From: Nocardioides sp.
GTDB taxonomy: Bacteria; Actinomycetota; Actinomycetes; Propionibacteriales; Nocardioidaceae
Assembly (NCBI GenBank): GCA_025965275.1
Contig: JAOPXG010000075.1
Location: forward strand, 1-32,807
Length of the DNA stretch: 32,807 bases
Direction: 5' to 3'
How positions within the stretch are numbered: the first letter of the stretch is position 1; each line of letters starts with the position of its first letter. Positions 9,601 through 17,442 of the stretch are shown here, in pieces. A model generated the notes under the pieces. The model had not been told where the DNA came from and made no database searches. It saw only the letters and a list, made by a program, of their open reading frames with translations. A program made the translations under genes and the position numbers.

Positions 9601-11906
9601 GTGGCTCCGACCGCCAGCGTGGCGACGCAGGCGGCCTGGTCGAGGCCGATCTTCGGGTCGCTGATCGTGACGCCGCTCAGCGGCACGTTGCCGGTGTTGG
9701 TGACGACGAACGTGTAGGTGAGGGTCTCGTCGTTCGACGCGATGCTGCCGGCGTCGGGGGAGTCGGCGACCCGCTTGACGAGCGAGATCGCCGGGGCGGC
9801 GGGGGTGGAGATGGTGGCGGTGTCGGGGTCCTCGGCGCTCTTGCCGCCCGAGGTCGTGGCCCTGGCGGTGGCCGTGTTGGCGACCGAGCCGCGCCCGATG
9901 TCGTCGGCCGTCACGACGTACGTCGGCTTCTGCGGGCAGGTCGCGCTGGCGCCGGGCTCGAGCGACGCGACGCAGGCGACGCCGTTCAGGCCGAGCTTGG
10001 AGTCGGTGACGGTGACGCCGGTGACCACGACGTTGCCGGTGTTGGTCACCGTGAAGCCGTAGGTCAGGGTCTCGCCGAGCGACCCGATCTGGTCGGCGTC
10101 GTTGGAGTCGGCGACCGTCTTCGTGAGCACGACGGCCGCTGCCGCGGCCTCGGTCGGGATGGTGGCGGTGCTGCTGCCCGTGACCTTGCTGCCGCCCGGT
10201 GCGGTCGCGCCGGCGCTCGCGGTGTTCGCGACCTCCCCGCGGCCGATGTCGGCCGTGGTGACCGTCCAGGTCCGGCCCGACTGGCAGGTGACGCTGGCGC
10301 CCACCTCGAGCGAGGTCGCGCAGGTGGCGTTGGTGAGGCCGAGCATCGCGTCGCTGACGGTGACGCTCGAGAGCGGCACGTTGCCGGTGTTCTTGACGGT
10401 GAAGCCGTAGGTCAGGGTCTCGCCGCGCGAGGCGATCGTGTCGGCGTCGTTGGAGTCCGCGACGGTCTTCGTCAGCTGCACCGCCGGCGCGGCCGGCGTG
10501 GAGATGGTCTCGGTGTCGGAGGCACTCACGATCGCGCCGGAGGCCGGCGCGCCGGCGGCGCTCGCGGTGTTGGTGACCGACCCGCGGGCGATGTCGGCGG
10601 CGGCGACCTTGTACGTCGTGGCCGACAGCTGCGGGCAGGTGGTGCTGGCACCGGCGGCCAGCGATGACACGCAGGCGGCGTTGGTCAGGCCGAGCAGCGA
10701 GTCGGTGACCGTCACGTTGCTGAGCGGGAGGTTGCCGGTGTTGGTGACCTTGAAGCCGTAGGTCAGCGTCTCGCCCAGGGAGCCGATGGTGTCGGCGTCG
10801 TTCGAGTCGGCGACGGTCTTGTCCAGGGTGATGCCGGGCTTCGCCACGTTGGTCGGCTGGTAGTAGGAGTTGTCGCTGGTGTCGGGGTCCTTGGTCGACG
10901 CCGTCACGTAGGCCTTGTTGCACAGGTCGGAGGTCGGGCAGGTGATGCCGAGCCCGCCCGCCTGGGCGCCCGAGCCGGCGTACGCGTCGGTCGCCGCCGT
11001 GGTCGACGTGCCGGCCACGATGGTGATGGTCCTGGTCGCCCCGGGAGCGAGCGTGCCGACGTTGCAGGTGAGGATCGTCCCGGTGAGAAACGGGCTGGTC
11101 GAGCAGGTGGCGCCGGTGGCGGACACGAAGGTCGTGGTGGCGTCGAGCCCGTCGTAGACGGTGACGGACGACGAGGAGACGGCCTGCGACGCGTTGCGCA
11201 CGACGAGGGAGTAGGTGATGTTCTCGCCCGCGCGGATCGGGTCGTTCAGGTCGGTCTTGATGATCTGGAGGTCGGCGCCGTAGCCGCCGAGACCCTCGGG
11301 GACGACGGTCTTCGTCGCGCTCCAGGCGCTGCCGACGCCGACGACGTTCTTGGGGCCGCTGGTCGGGCCGTAGTGCCAGCGGAAGGTGGTGGACTTGATC
11401 GAGCTGGAGTAGACGTCGGCCGTGAACGGCCCCATCGTCGCGCCGACGACCATGGTGGTGCCGGCGCAGTAGTCGCCGAGGACGAACGAGCCCTGGTAGG
11501 TCGCCGGGTCCTTGAGGTCGCTCGACGGGATCCAGGAGTTGGCGTGGTCGGCGTACTCCTGGTGCCCGATCGGGATCGTCACCGACGTCTGGGTCGGCGT
11601 CCGACCGTTCTTGCACGACACGGAGAGCACGGCCGACGCGTTGTCGACGACGGTCGAGGCGGCCTCGCTCGGGTCGAACCCGTAGCCGGCGAGCGCGGTC
11701 ATGCCGGGCGTCGCCTCGAACGACTGGTTGCCGCTCTGAGCGGGGATCACCACGGTGTTGGTGGTGTCGAAGGTCGCGCTGGCCGGCGAGGGGAACGCCA
11801 ACGTCGCCAGTCCCGCGGTCAGCATCGCGATCACCACGAGGAAGGTCAGCGGCCGGCGGGTGATCTCAGGGCAGGGCGACGCAGCCCCATGACGACGTCG
11901 TTGCAT
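6699..11906 (-). CDS. Giant secreted DUF11/DUF7507-like repeat protein
   Basis: This is a 1735-residue secreted protein. The ATG at 11906 follows a strong AGGAGG. Residues 1-44 are a signal peptide (RRPL, a long hydrophobic core, PASA cleavage). Residues 45-205 are a unique N-terminal domain, 206-350 a classical DUF11 domain (ADLQIIKTDLND, ITYSLVVRNAS), and about 357-1517 ten tandem repeats of about 116 residues. Residues 1518-1735 form a C-terminal region with an Ig-like part (WDWRYPAPTC) and a final beta domain. No LPXTG motif or C-terminal membrane helix is visible, so it is released or held non-covalently. Such proteins are usually surface or matrix structural proteins or adhesins; the function here is not known. 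It is divergent from the CPBP-family gene and is followed 20 bp later by the ClC gene. Confidence 0.88.
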   Translation of the reverse strand: MQRRRHGAASPCPEITRRPLTFLVVIAMLTAGLATLAFPSPASATFDTTNTVVIPAQSGNQSFEATPGMTALAGYGFDPSEAASTVVDNASAVLSVSCKNGRTPTQTSVTIPIGHQEYADHANSWIPSSDLKDPATYQGSFVLGDYCAGTTMVVGATMGPFTADVYSSSIKSTTFRWHYGPTSGPKNVVGVGSAWSATKTVVPEGLGGYGADLQIIKTDLNDPIRAGENITYSLVVRNASQAVSSSSVTVYDGLDATTTFVSATGATCSTSPFLTGTILTCNVGTLAPGATRTITIVAGTSTTAATDAYAGSGAQAGGLGITCPTSDLCNKAYVTASTKDPDTSDNSYYQPTNVAKPGITLDKTVADSNDADTIGSLGETLTYGFKVTNTGNLPLSNVTVTDSLLGLTNAACVSSLAAGASTTCPQLSATTYKVAAADIARGSVTNTASAAGAPASGAIVSASDTETISTPAAPAVQLTKTVADSNDADTIASRGETLTYGFTVKNTGNVPLSSVTVSDAMLGLTNATCATSLEVGASVTCQSGRTWTVTTADIGRGEVANTASAGATAPGGSKVTGSSTATIPTEAAAAAVVLTKTVADSNDADQIGSLGETLTYGFTVTNTGNVVVTGVTVTDSKLGLNGVACVASLEPGASATCPQKPTYVVTADDIGRGSVANTATARATTSGGKSAEDPDTATISTPAAPAISLVKRVADSPDAGSIASNDETLTYTFVVTNTGNVPLSGVTISDPKIGLDQAACVATLAVGATATCPTSTYSTTSDDVEDGTVVNTASTSATSPAGTVVGASETARITTEAAAPSITLVKTAKDSGDGDGIGSLGEKLSYTFKVTNTGNVALKNLTITDTLLGLSADDCAAKLAPKASTTCPLLPAKSHTVSPADIAAGSVVNTAKAAGASSKNGTKVTAQDSATVATPAVPAVSLAKSVSDSNDVDAVGSLGETLTYGFVVTNTGNVPLRDVSLTDPSLGVSGATCASTLAVGASAPCSPSSKTHTVTGADIEAGSVVNTATSAAVAPSGARVTDDDSATVATESPLTGIALRKSVADSDDADSTGSLGENLTYGFTVTNTGNVPLTGVTVTDAMLGLDHAPCVSTLDPGATTTCLAGRTHTVGAADIDAGSVANTATAAGTPARGPAVSDDDRAVVQTPAAPSVVLDKDVADSADSDSVGSLGETLTYTFRVTNNGNQPLRNITLDDPMLGLTSTPCVSTLAVGATATCTGRTYAVTASDLARGTVDNTATATGASTTDRTVTARDTATLPTEAALPAIALEKTVRDSSDAGTTAALGETLTYAFTVTNNGNLPLRDVTVTDTMLGLEGAACTATLAVGASATCLDGRTHVTTSGEVSKGSVDNTASTAATSAAGAVGSQGTASIPTDVPNPAITLAKSVSDSADPDVLGSLDETLTYAFTVTNNGNVPLTDVTVSDAMLGLNGAACVPTLAPGASSTCPQLTGERTHRVTADDVAHGSVDNTATASARANGSTVTDQDSATMPTPSLETPPAEDPGGPFNWDWRYPAPTCDALTVTYPRDLPGDQANDINVRIQTDVGEVTLNFHNNEGFWSGTTSFPYLSHPRWPAGATTYTVVWTQVAGTNYHWQGAVRCGVAGGAGSPTPEDTRALTQVTGWRTGSTTLDVGQAPGSDAVEVTQLGFQSMELEQRTADGGWRWVKTVPVTARGTASVVFPKITEKGVTAFRLRVDGSQDVTGATTAPFQVRAR
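7358..10838 (-). repeat. Ten tandem DUF7507-like coding repeats, about 350 bp each
   Basis: Ten repeat units were counted from the recurring start (aliphatic, Lys, Val, Ala/Ser-Asp-Ser) followed by E-T/N-LTY-F-VTN-GN. Each unit contains an acidic loop of the form DSNDADTIGSLGE and a Cys-X11-Cys pair (for example CVSSLAAGASTTC). The loop occupies the place where related repeats carry a DxDGDG-like probable calcium site. The units are diverged rather than identical, so this is an old duplication series, not a recent expansion. Confidence 0.85.
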
Positions 11907-12255
11907 GGACCCCTCCTGCCCCCGATCGGTGTGTGCCATGCGCGGAAGCCTGTGACAGATCAGGGTGGATAGACCAGTGACACGCCGTGGACACAGCGAG
12001 TGTCGGGCACCCAGCCTCGCTGGTCGTGTTCGGCGTTCCGCTGCGGCCGGCCCGGCTCCGGGCTCTACTGGACGCCCGCAGTCCGGTGCAGCCGGGCGCA
12101 CGTCCGAAGGGCCTCCGTTGCCGCGGCGCCCTCTCGAGGGAGCACCCGCACGGTCAGCACGGCTGCATGTGTCAAGAACCTCTGCGGGCCACACCGGGGG
12201 ACCCAGGTCTCCCTGGACGACAGATGTCACTCGATGAGCGATCTTCCGACCGAGG
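11907..12255. other. Divergent intergenic region
   Basis: These 349 bp separate the start of the giant repeat protein (minus strand) from the CPBP-family gene (plus strand) and must hold both promoters. I see the AGGAGG of the repeat-protein gene just after 11906. No confident -10/-35 pair, riboswitch or tRNA is visible. Short in-frame stretches occur on both strands, but none has a ribosome binding site together with convincing codon use. Confidence 0.6.
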
Positions 12256-13068
12256 ATGATGAACGACATGAGCGCGGGTGAACCAGATTCGAGCTGGCGC
12301 CTGGATCTGCCGGCAGGATTCACTCGGAGACTGTTGGTGATCGAGGTCGTCGTGGTGCTCGCCGTGTCGCTGGGCAGATCGGGCGTGTACGCGGTAGTCG
12401 ACTTCGTCGCGTCCTTGACTGCACCCGGCCCGCTTGTCGCCCAGCGAGCAGTTCTGAACCGAAGCCTGGCGCCGGGCCGGCCCGACCTCGATCTCGTCCT
12501 GCAGCTACTCGCGATTGGCTTTGGTCTCGCTCCCGTAGCCCTGGTGGCGTACCTCCTGATCCGCTCAGGTTCGAGTCCGGGTGAGCTGCTCTATCGGCGC
12601 GGACAGGGTCCACTCGATGTTGTTCGAGGCGCAACGGTGGCGTTGGCGGTCGGAAGCGCAGGTCTGGCCTTCTACTTCGCTGCGCGCGGCGCTGGGTTCA
12701 ATCTGACAGTCGTCCCGGAGGAGCTGCCAGGCGTCTGGTGGCGGTATCCCGTCCTCATCTTGTCTGCGATACAGAACGCGGTACTGGAAGAAACCGTTGT
12801 CCTGGGATACCTGTTGCTCCGGTTGCGCCAGTGCCGGATGGGTTTCTTGCCCGCGATCATGACGAGTTCCGCTGTCCGAGGGAGCTACCACCTCTACCAG
12901 GGGCTCGGAGGTTTCGTCGGAAACTTCGCAATGGGGATGCTCTTCGGATACCTCTATCGCAAGTGGGATCGGGTGGCTCCGCTCATCGTCTGCCACACGT
13001 TGTTGGACGTGGGCGCCTTCGTTGGTTACGCCCTGCTGGCCCCACATCTCACGTGGATACCTTCGTAG
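12256..13068 (+). CDS. CPBP-family intramembrane protease-like protein
   Basis: This is a 270-residue, multi-helix membrane protein of the CPBP (CAAX protease and bacteriocin-processing, Abi) family. Motif 1 is Glu178-Glu179 in VLEETVVLGYL, where the usual EExxxR arginine is replaced by leucine. Motif 2 is RGSYHLYQG with His212, followed by NFAMGMLFGYLYRKW and a late His/Asp in VCHTLLDVG. As I recall, an actinobacterial subfamily shares both the EE-x3-L form and the RGSYHLYQG motif, so this may be clade-normal rather than damage. The start is uncertain: ATGs at 12256, 12259 and 12268 all lie close to one GAGG. Codon use is clearly less GC-ending than in neighbouring genes, which suggests transfer. 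The 3' end abuts an IS110 remnant. The substrate is unknown. Confidence 0.75.
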   Translation: MMNDMSAGEPDSSWRLDLPAGFTRRLLVIEVVVVLAVSLGRSGVYAVVDFVASLTAPGPLVAQRAVLNRSLAPGRPDLDLVLQLLAIGFGLAPVALVAYLLIRSGSSPGELLYRRGQGPLDVVRGATVALAVGSAGLAFYFAARGAGFNLTVVPEELPGVWWRYPVLILSAIQNAVLEETVVLGYLLLRLRQCRMGFLPAIMTSSAVRGSYHLYQGLGGFVGNFAMGMLFGYLYRKWDRVAPLIVCHTLLDVGAFVGYALLAPHLTWIPS

Positions 13069-13084
13069 ACCCCGGTGCGCGAGG

Positions 13085-13179
13085 CTCGACCGTCTACGCC
13101 GACCGGCGCCCCGGACGCACACCTTCGCGTGCTTCTTCGAGATATCCAGCCCGGCACACCGGGCATGCACCACCTCCAT
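13085..13179 (-). pseudogene. IS110-family transposase, N-terminal stub
   Basis: On the minus strand an ATG at 13179, preceded by GGGAGG, opens a frame reading MEVVHARC then CAGLDISKKHAKVCVR, which is characteristic of the N-terminus of IS110-type (DEDD) transposases; the Asp of GLDIS is the first catalytic residue. After about 30 codons family similarity stops and the frame runs into the antisense of the CPBP-family gene. The rest of the transposase (DEDD domain and C-terminal serine domain) is missing. This looks like a truncated insertion sequence. Confidence 0.7.
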
Positions 13180-13452
13180 GCCAACGCCTCCCACCGCTAC
13201 TCGACTCGATCGTTCGTCGCGGGGAGGGCAGGGCGAAAGGCAAGTCTGACGTACGGGCTCAGCGGCACCAATCCACGGTTCCCGGGGAAGCCCTCCGCCA
13301 CCATCCTGAGCTACAGGCGCATCGGCACCACAGAGGCATCGGGGTCGACCACGACGATCACACCCAGTACCCGCCCCCGCCCAGGGCCAGCAACCAGAAA
13401 CGGCGTCGAATCGTCGCTCACCATGGTGAGCCGAGGACTCGGCGCCGTGCTG
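13180..13452. other. Non-coding stretch, probable left part of IS110 remnant
   Basis: These 273 bp lie upstream of the transposase stub. They hold its intact ribosome binding site and probably the former left end of the insertion sequence. A 14-bp palindrome (CTCACCATGGTGAG) lies at 13417-13430. Composition is somewhat lower in GC than the flanks, and no frame has gene-like codon use. I could not place an exact element boundary or target duplication. Confidence 0.4.
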
Positions 13453-13476
13453 CTGACCTGCGTTTCCGCTGGTCAG
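13453..13476 (-). terminator. Hairpin terminator after tRNA-Lys
   Basis: There is a 6-bp stem (CTGACC/GGTCAG), one mismatch, a 3-bp GCG/CGC stem and, on the minus strand, a GAAA tetraloop. It begins 9 nt after the encoded CCA of tRNA-Lys. There is no T-tract, as is common in actinobacterial terminators. Confidence 0.65.
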
Positions 13477-13485
13477 GGCCTGAGG

Positions 13486-13561
<76 letters not shown>

Positions 13562-13635
13562 GTGCTGGTGAAGCGACGTGAACTCTACCAGCGGGGATGG
13601 ATCGGGAAAAATCGGGGAGCGCGCCGGCAGCCCGG

Positions 13636-15141
13636 TCAGAGCGACGCGAGGACGGCCTGGGCCGCGCTGTGCCCGCCGAGCCCCGACACGGCGCCGCCCC
13701 GGCGCGATCCGGAGCCGCAGACCAGCACCGACGCGACGTCGGTGTGCACGCCCCACTGCTGGGCCGGCGTCTCGAGCCGGGAGCGGTGCGGAGCCCAGGG
13801 CCACTCGAGGTCGCCGTGGAAGAGGTGCCCTCCCGGCATCGCGAGGGCGCGCTCGAGGTCTTGGGGGATCGTCACCCGGATCCGGGGACGACCGGCCGCG
13901 TCGGTCGCGAGGCACGACTCGATCGGCTCGAGCAGGTGCTGGTCGAACGAGGCCAGCGCGCGCGAGACGGCCTGCTGCCTGGCGCCCTCGGGGTCGTGCT
14001 CGAAGAGCGACGCCGGGGTGTGCACGCCGACGTACGTCAACGCGTAGGCGTCGGCGGACGCCTCCGCGACGATCCGGCCCGGCAGCGCCCACGGCACCCG
14101 GCCGGCGGCCGCGTCGTCGTACGCCGCCTCGAGCTCGGCGTAGCCCTGGCCGAGGTGCAGCGTGCCGGCGAAGGCGACCTCGGGGTCGATCCCCGATGTG
14201 AAGCGGGGCAGCCGGTCGAGCACGAGGTCGATGGCGACCTGGGCGCCCTCCGGCTTGGAGTCCGGGTCCTCGCCCTGGCCGAGGAGGATGCCCAGCACCC
14301 AGGGTGCGACGTTCGAGAGCACGAAGCGCGCGGCCACGGTGTGCGAGCCGGCGCCGTCGTGCCACGTCACCTCGGCGCCGTCGTCGCCGGCCTCGATGCC
14401 GCTCACGCCGGCCGAGGTGATCACCTCGGTGCCGGCCGCGGTCGCGGCGCGCGCGAGGGCGTCGGTGAGCGCGGCCATGCCGCCGACGGGCACGTCCCAC
14501 CCGGCGGTCTGGTCGCCGACCAGGTGGTAGAGGAAGGACCGGTTCTGGACCAGCGACCGGTCGTGCAGCGAGGCGAAGGACCCGGTCAGGGCGTCGCTCG
14601 CCGCGACCCCGCGCACGGTGTCGTCCGACAACCGGGCCTCGATGGTCTCGCCGAGCGGGCGGGAGACGAAGTCGTCCCAGGTGCGGGGGTCGACCTGGTC
14701 CCGGACGGCGCGTTCGGACGGCAGCGGCTCGAGGAGGGTCGGGGCGACGGCGCGCGCCAGGTTGCCGGCGTCCGCGTAGAACGCCTGCCAGGCGGCGTAC
14801 TCGTCGTCGCCGCCGGTGAGCTCGCGGAACGACTTCTCGGTCTCCCGCTTCTCCGGTCGCTGCACGAGCAGGCCGCCGGGCTTCCCGTCGCGGAGGGTCG
14901 GCGTGTACGACGCGATCGACCGGGACACCCGGGGCAGGTCGAGCCCGAGGTCGGCGAGCAGCCGCTCGGGCATCGGTGGGAGGAGGGAGGCGTAGCCCGA
15001 CGTCGCGGCGCCGCCGGTGTGGTCGAGACGCTCCAGGACGAGGACCGACAGGCCCGCCCGGGAGAGGTAGGAAGCCGCGACGAGGCCGTTGTGTCCGCCT
15101 CCGACGACGACCACGTCGTACTGCTTGTTCACCGAGTTCAC
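13636..15141 (-). CDS. PYROXD2-like NAD(P)/FAD oxidoreductase (phytoene-desaturase fold)
   Basis: This is a 501-residue flavoprotein. The FAD-binding motif is near residues 9-36 (VVVGGGHNGLVAASYLSRAG, then LVLER), followed by a GGAATSGY segment typical of carotene-desaturase-like proteins. The C-terminus has the second FAD motif, CGSGSRRGGAVSGLGGHSAA. The SRRGGAVSG form and the lack of carotenoid genes nearby favour the PYROXD2-like branch over a true phytoene desaturase; the substrate is unknown. Two in-frame GTG codons (15141, 15132) could start it and neither has a strong ribosome binding site; I keep the longer. It is divergent from the sensor kinase gene, with 138 bp between them, and its 3' end lies 74 bp from tRNA-Lys. 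Confidence 0.85.
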   Translation of the reverse strand: MNSVNKQYDVVVVGGGHNGLVAASYLSRAGLSVLVLERLDHTGGAATSGYASLLPPMPERLLADLGLDLPRVSRSIASYTPTLRDGKPGGLLVQRPEKRETEKSFRELTGGDDEYAAWQAFYADAGNLARAVAPTLLEPLPSERAVRDQVDPRTWDDFVSRPLGETIEARLSDDTVRGVAASDALTGSFASLHDRSLVQNRSFLYHLVGDQTAGWDVPVGGMAALTDALARAATAAGTEVITSAGVSGIEAGDDGAEVTWHDGAGSHTVAARFVLSNVAPWVLGILLGQGEDPDSKPEGAQVAIDLVLDRLPRFTSGIDPEVAFAGTLHLGQGYAELEAAYDDAAAGRVPWALPGRIVAEASADAYALTYVGVHTPASLFEHDPEGARQQAVSRALASFDQHLLEPIESCLATDAAGRPRIRVTIPQDLERALAMPGGHLFHGDLEWPWAPHRSRLETPAQQWGVHTDVASVLVCGSGSRRGGAVSGLGGHSAAQAVLASL

Positions 15142-15279
15142 CGACCCAACCTAGGCCACGCCTCCACGCTGTCCGGCCCATGGCTTCGCACCACATCGGC
15201 AGGTCGCGCGCACGACTGAGTCGCGCACCGCCAAGATGGGCACGCCGGTGAGGCACGAACCGCTCGGGAGGGGTGGGTA

Positions 15280-17298
15280 GTGACGAAGTCCTGGGCGATG
15301 TACGTCGTCGGCCTGCTCGCGGGCGCAGCCATCTTCGGCGTCTCCGCGGTCTACGGCTCGCCCGAAGGCGGGCACGCGATCGGCATCTGGCCGGTGGCCC
15401 TGGCCTCGGCGCCCCTGCTCGTCGCTCGGCGCCCCCCGACCTCGGTGGTGCTCGCGCTGGTGTTCCTGATCGCGGTCCTCACGATCTGGACCGGACGCCC
15501 GTTCGACGTCTCGGTCGGCCTCGCGGGCGCCATCACCCTCGAGACGTGGGTGTTCTGGCGGATCTTCACCAACGGGGTGCGCACCCGGCCGACGCTCTAC
15601 ACCGACCGCGAGCTGGCCCGCTTCATCGCCGCGGCCGCGGCCGGCGCCCTGGTCGTAGCGGGTGGCGCGGCCCTGACGAGCGAGGTGACGGGATGGGGCA
15701 CACCGGGCTTGCTCGCGCTGGCGCTCGCGGCGTCCGGCCTGGCCTCCCAGCTCTCCGTCACGCCGTTCTTCGCCAGGCTCCGCGGCCACGGAGGGATGGC
15801 GCCGCTGGCGGAACGCATCGCGCAGTGGGTGCTGATCCTGACCGTCACGCCGATCGTCTTCGCCCTCGACGACTTCCCGGCCATCGTCTTCCTGGTCATC
15901 CCGCTGCTGGGCTGGGCCGCACTGCGCGACGGGGCGTACGAGGCACTGGCCCAGCTGTTCGCGGTGCTCGGCATCGCGATCGCGCTGACCACGCGCGGGC
16001 ACGGCCCGTTCGCGGTGGTCGATCGCTACGGGCTCGACCCCGACGTGCAGGGGATCCTGCTCTGCACCTTCATCGTCGCCTGCGCGCTGATCGTCATCCC
16101 CTTGATCCTGAGCGTCGGCGAGCAGCTGGAGAACGCGCGGCAGGTCGCGGGCGAGCGCGACCGGGTGCAGAACATCGTGCACGGCGCGTCCGGGGTCGCG
16201 ATCATCGGCACCGACGAGAACGCCCTGGTCACGCTCTTCAATCCCGGCGCCGAGCGGCTGCTCGGCTACACCGCGGAGGAGATGACCGGCCGCAGGACCC
16301 GCAGCCTGCACTCCGACGAGGCGATCGCGGAGAAGGCGGCCGAGCTGGGGGTCGCCAACGACTTCGAAGCCGTCGCCCGGGCGATCGTGGCCATGGTCGG
16401 CCCGACGGACATGCGCTTCCTGCGCAAGGACGGCGAGGAGCGCAGCCACTCGATGTCGCTCAACCGCATCGAGGACGACCGCGGCAAGCTGCTCGGCTAC
16501 GTCAGCACGTCGGAGGACATCACCGAGCGGCTGCGGGCCCAGGAGGCGGCACTCGAGGCGCTGGAGAGCGAGCGCCGTGCGGTCGAGCGGCTGCGCGAGG
16601 TCGACCAGGTCAAGGACGCCTTCGTCTCCAGCGTCAGCCACGAGCTGCGCACGCCGATCACCAGCATCCTCGGCTACACGGAGATGCTCGAGGACGGCGT
16701 GTACGGCGACCTCCGCGAGGAGCAGCTCGACGCCGTGCGCCGGGTCGGCTCCAACAGCGCCCGTCTGCTGTCGCTGATCGACGACCTGCTCACGCTCTCG
16801 CGCGTCCAGGAGGACGGGATCGCGTTCGTGGACCGGCTGGTCGACCTGCGCAAGATCGTCGCCGCCGGCTGTGCGGTGGTCGCGCCGACCCTCCAACGGC
16901 GTCAGCTCGCGATGACCATCGACCTGCCCGACGACCCGATCCCCTTCCTCGGCGACCGCGACATGCTCGAGCGGGTCGTCATCAACCTGGTCGGCAACGC
17001 CGTGAAGTTCACCCCCGAGGGCGGCCGTATCGACGTCGGCCTGGTGACCGAGGGGGACTCCGCCCTGCTGAGCGTTGCGGACACCGGCATCGGCATCCCG
17101 CTCGAGGAGCAGGAGAAGCTGTTCACCCGGTTCTTCCGGTCGTCGCTCGCGCAGGAGCAGGCGATCCCGGGCAGTGGCCTGGGACTGTCGATCGCGCGCG
17201 CGATCGTCGAGAAGCACGGCGGCTCCATGTCGGTGGAGTCCGAACCGAGCGAGGGCACGACCTTCCGGGTGCGGCTGCCGGTGCTCGCGCCGGGCTGA
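15280..17298 (+). CDS. Membrane sensor histidine kinase (MASE1-like, PAS, HisKA, HATPase)
   Basis: This is a 672-residue hybrid-free sensor kinase. Residues 1-285 carry about eight hydrophobic helices resembling a MASE1 sensory module. Residues 290-425 are a PAS domain with a C-terminal cap (GYVSTSEDITERLRAQE), followed by a short coiled coil. The HisKA domain has the phospho-acceptor His454 in SSVSHELRTPITS. The ATPase domain shows an N box (NLVGNAVKFTPEGG), G1 (DTGIGIP), F box (FTRFFRSS) and G2 (GSGLGLSIA), so it should be an active kinase. The GTG at 15280 sits 6 nt after GGGAGGGG. No response regulator gene is adjacent, so it is an orphan; its signal and partner are unknown. The downstream pirin gene is separated by 144 bp and probably has its own promoter. 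Confidence 0.92.
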   Translation: MTKSWAMYVVGLLAGAAIFGVSAVYGSPEGGHAIGIWPVALASAPLLVARRPPTSVVLALVFLIAVLTIWTGRPFDVSVGLAGAITLETWVFWRIFTNGVRTRPTLYTDRELARFIAAAAAGALVVAGGAALTSEVTGWGTPGLLALALAASGLASQLSVTPFFARLRGHGGMAPLAERIAQWVLILTVTPIVFALDDFPAIVFLVIPLLGWAALRDGAYEALAQLFAVLGIAIALTTRGHGPFAVVDRYGLDPDVQGILLCTFIVACALIVIPLILSVGEQLENARQVAGERDRVQNIVHGASGVAIIGTDENALVTLFNPGAERLLGYTAEEMTGRRTRSLHSDEAIAEKAAELGVANDFEAVARAIVAMVGPTDMRFLRKDGEERSHSMSLNRIEDDRGKLLGYVSTSEDITERLRAQEAALEALESERRAVERLREVDQVKDAFVSSVSHELRTPITSILGYTEMLEDGVYGDLREEQLDAVRRVGSNSARLLSLIDDLLTLSRVQEDGIAFVDRLVDLRKIVAAGCAVVAPTLQRRQLAMTIDLPDDPIPFLGDRDMLERVVINLVGNAVKFTPEGGRIDVGLVTEGDSALLSVADTGIGIPLEEQEKLFTRFFRSSLAQEQAIPGSGLGLSIARAIVEKHGGSMSVESEPSEGTTFRVRLPVLAPG

Positions 17299-17442
17299 CG
17301 CCCGCTCCGGGTCGGCGACGAGACCTGCGGACCTGCCGGGTCCACGTGCGCGCCGGCCCGCTGCCGGCACCCTGACCGGAATATCCAACTTTCAACCATC
17401 GTTGGGCCGGGTACTCCGACACCGACCCCAGGAGGTGGGCAG

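Noticed and set aside
9222..10667. Long plus-strand open frame opposite the giant repeat protein
   Set aside because: It is a GC-driven antisense frame; its Arg/Gly/Val/Asp-rich product reflects the repeats on the other strand.
1..10838. Tandem repeats as possible CRISPR arrays
   Set aside because: Both arrays (1-112 and 7358-10838) are contiguous coding repeats with no unique spacers, and no cas genes are present.
13417..13430. 14-bp palindrome CTCACCATGGTGAG
   Set aside because: It stands alone, has no link to a regulator gene and no second copy; too little to call an operator or IS end.
15151..17388. Long minus-strand open frame opposite the histidine kinase
   Set aside because: Asp/Arg/Glu/Gln-rich product without domains; the plus-strand kinase is complete with all motifs.
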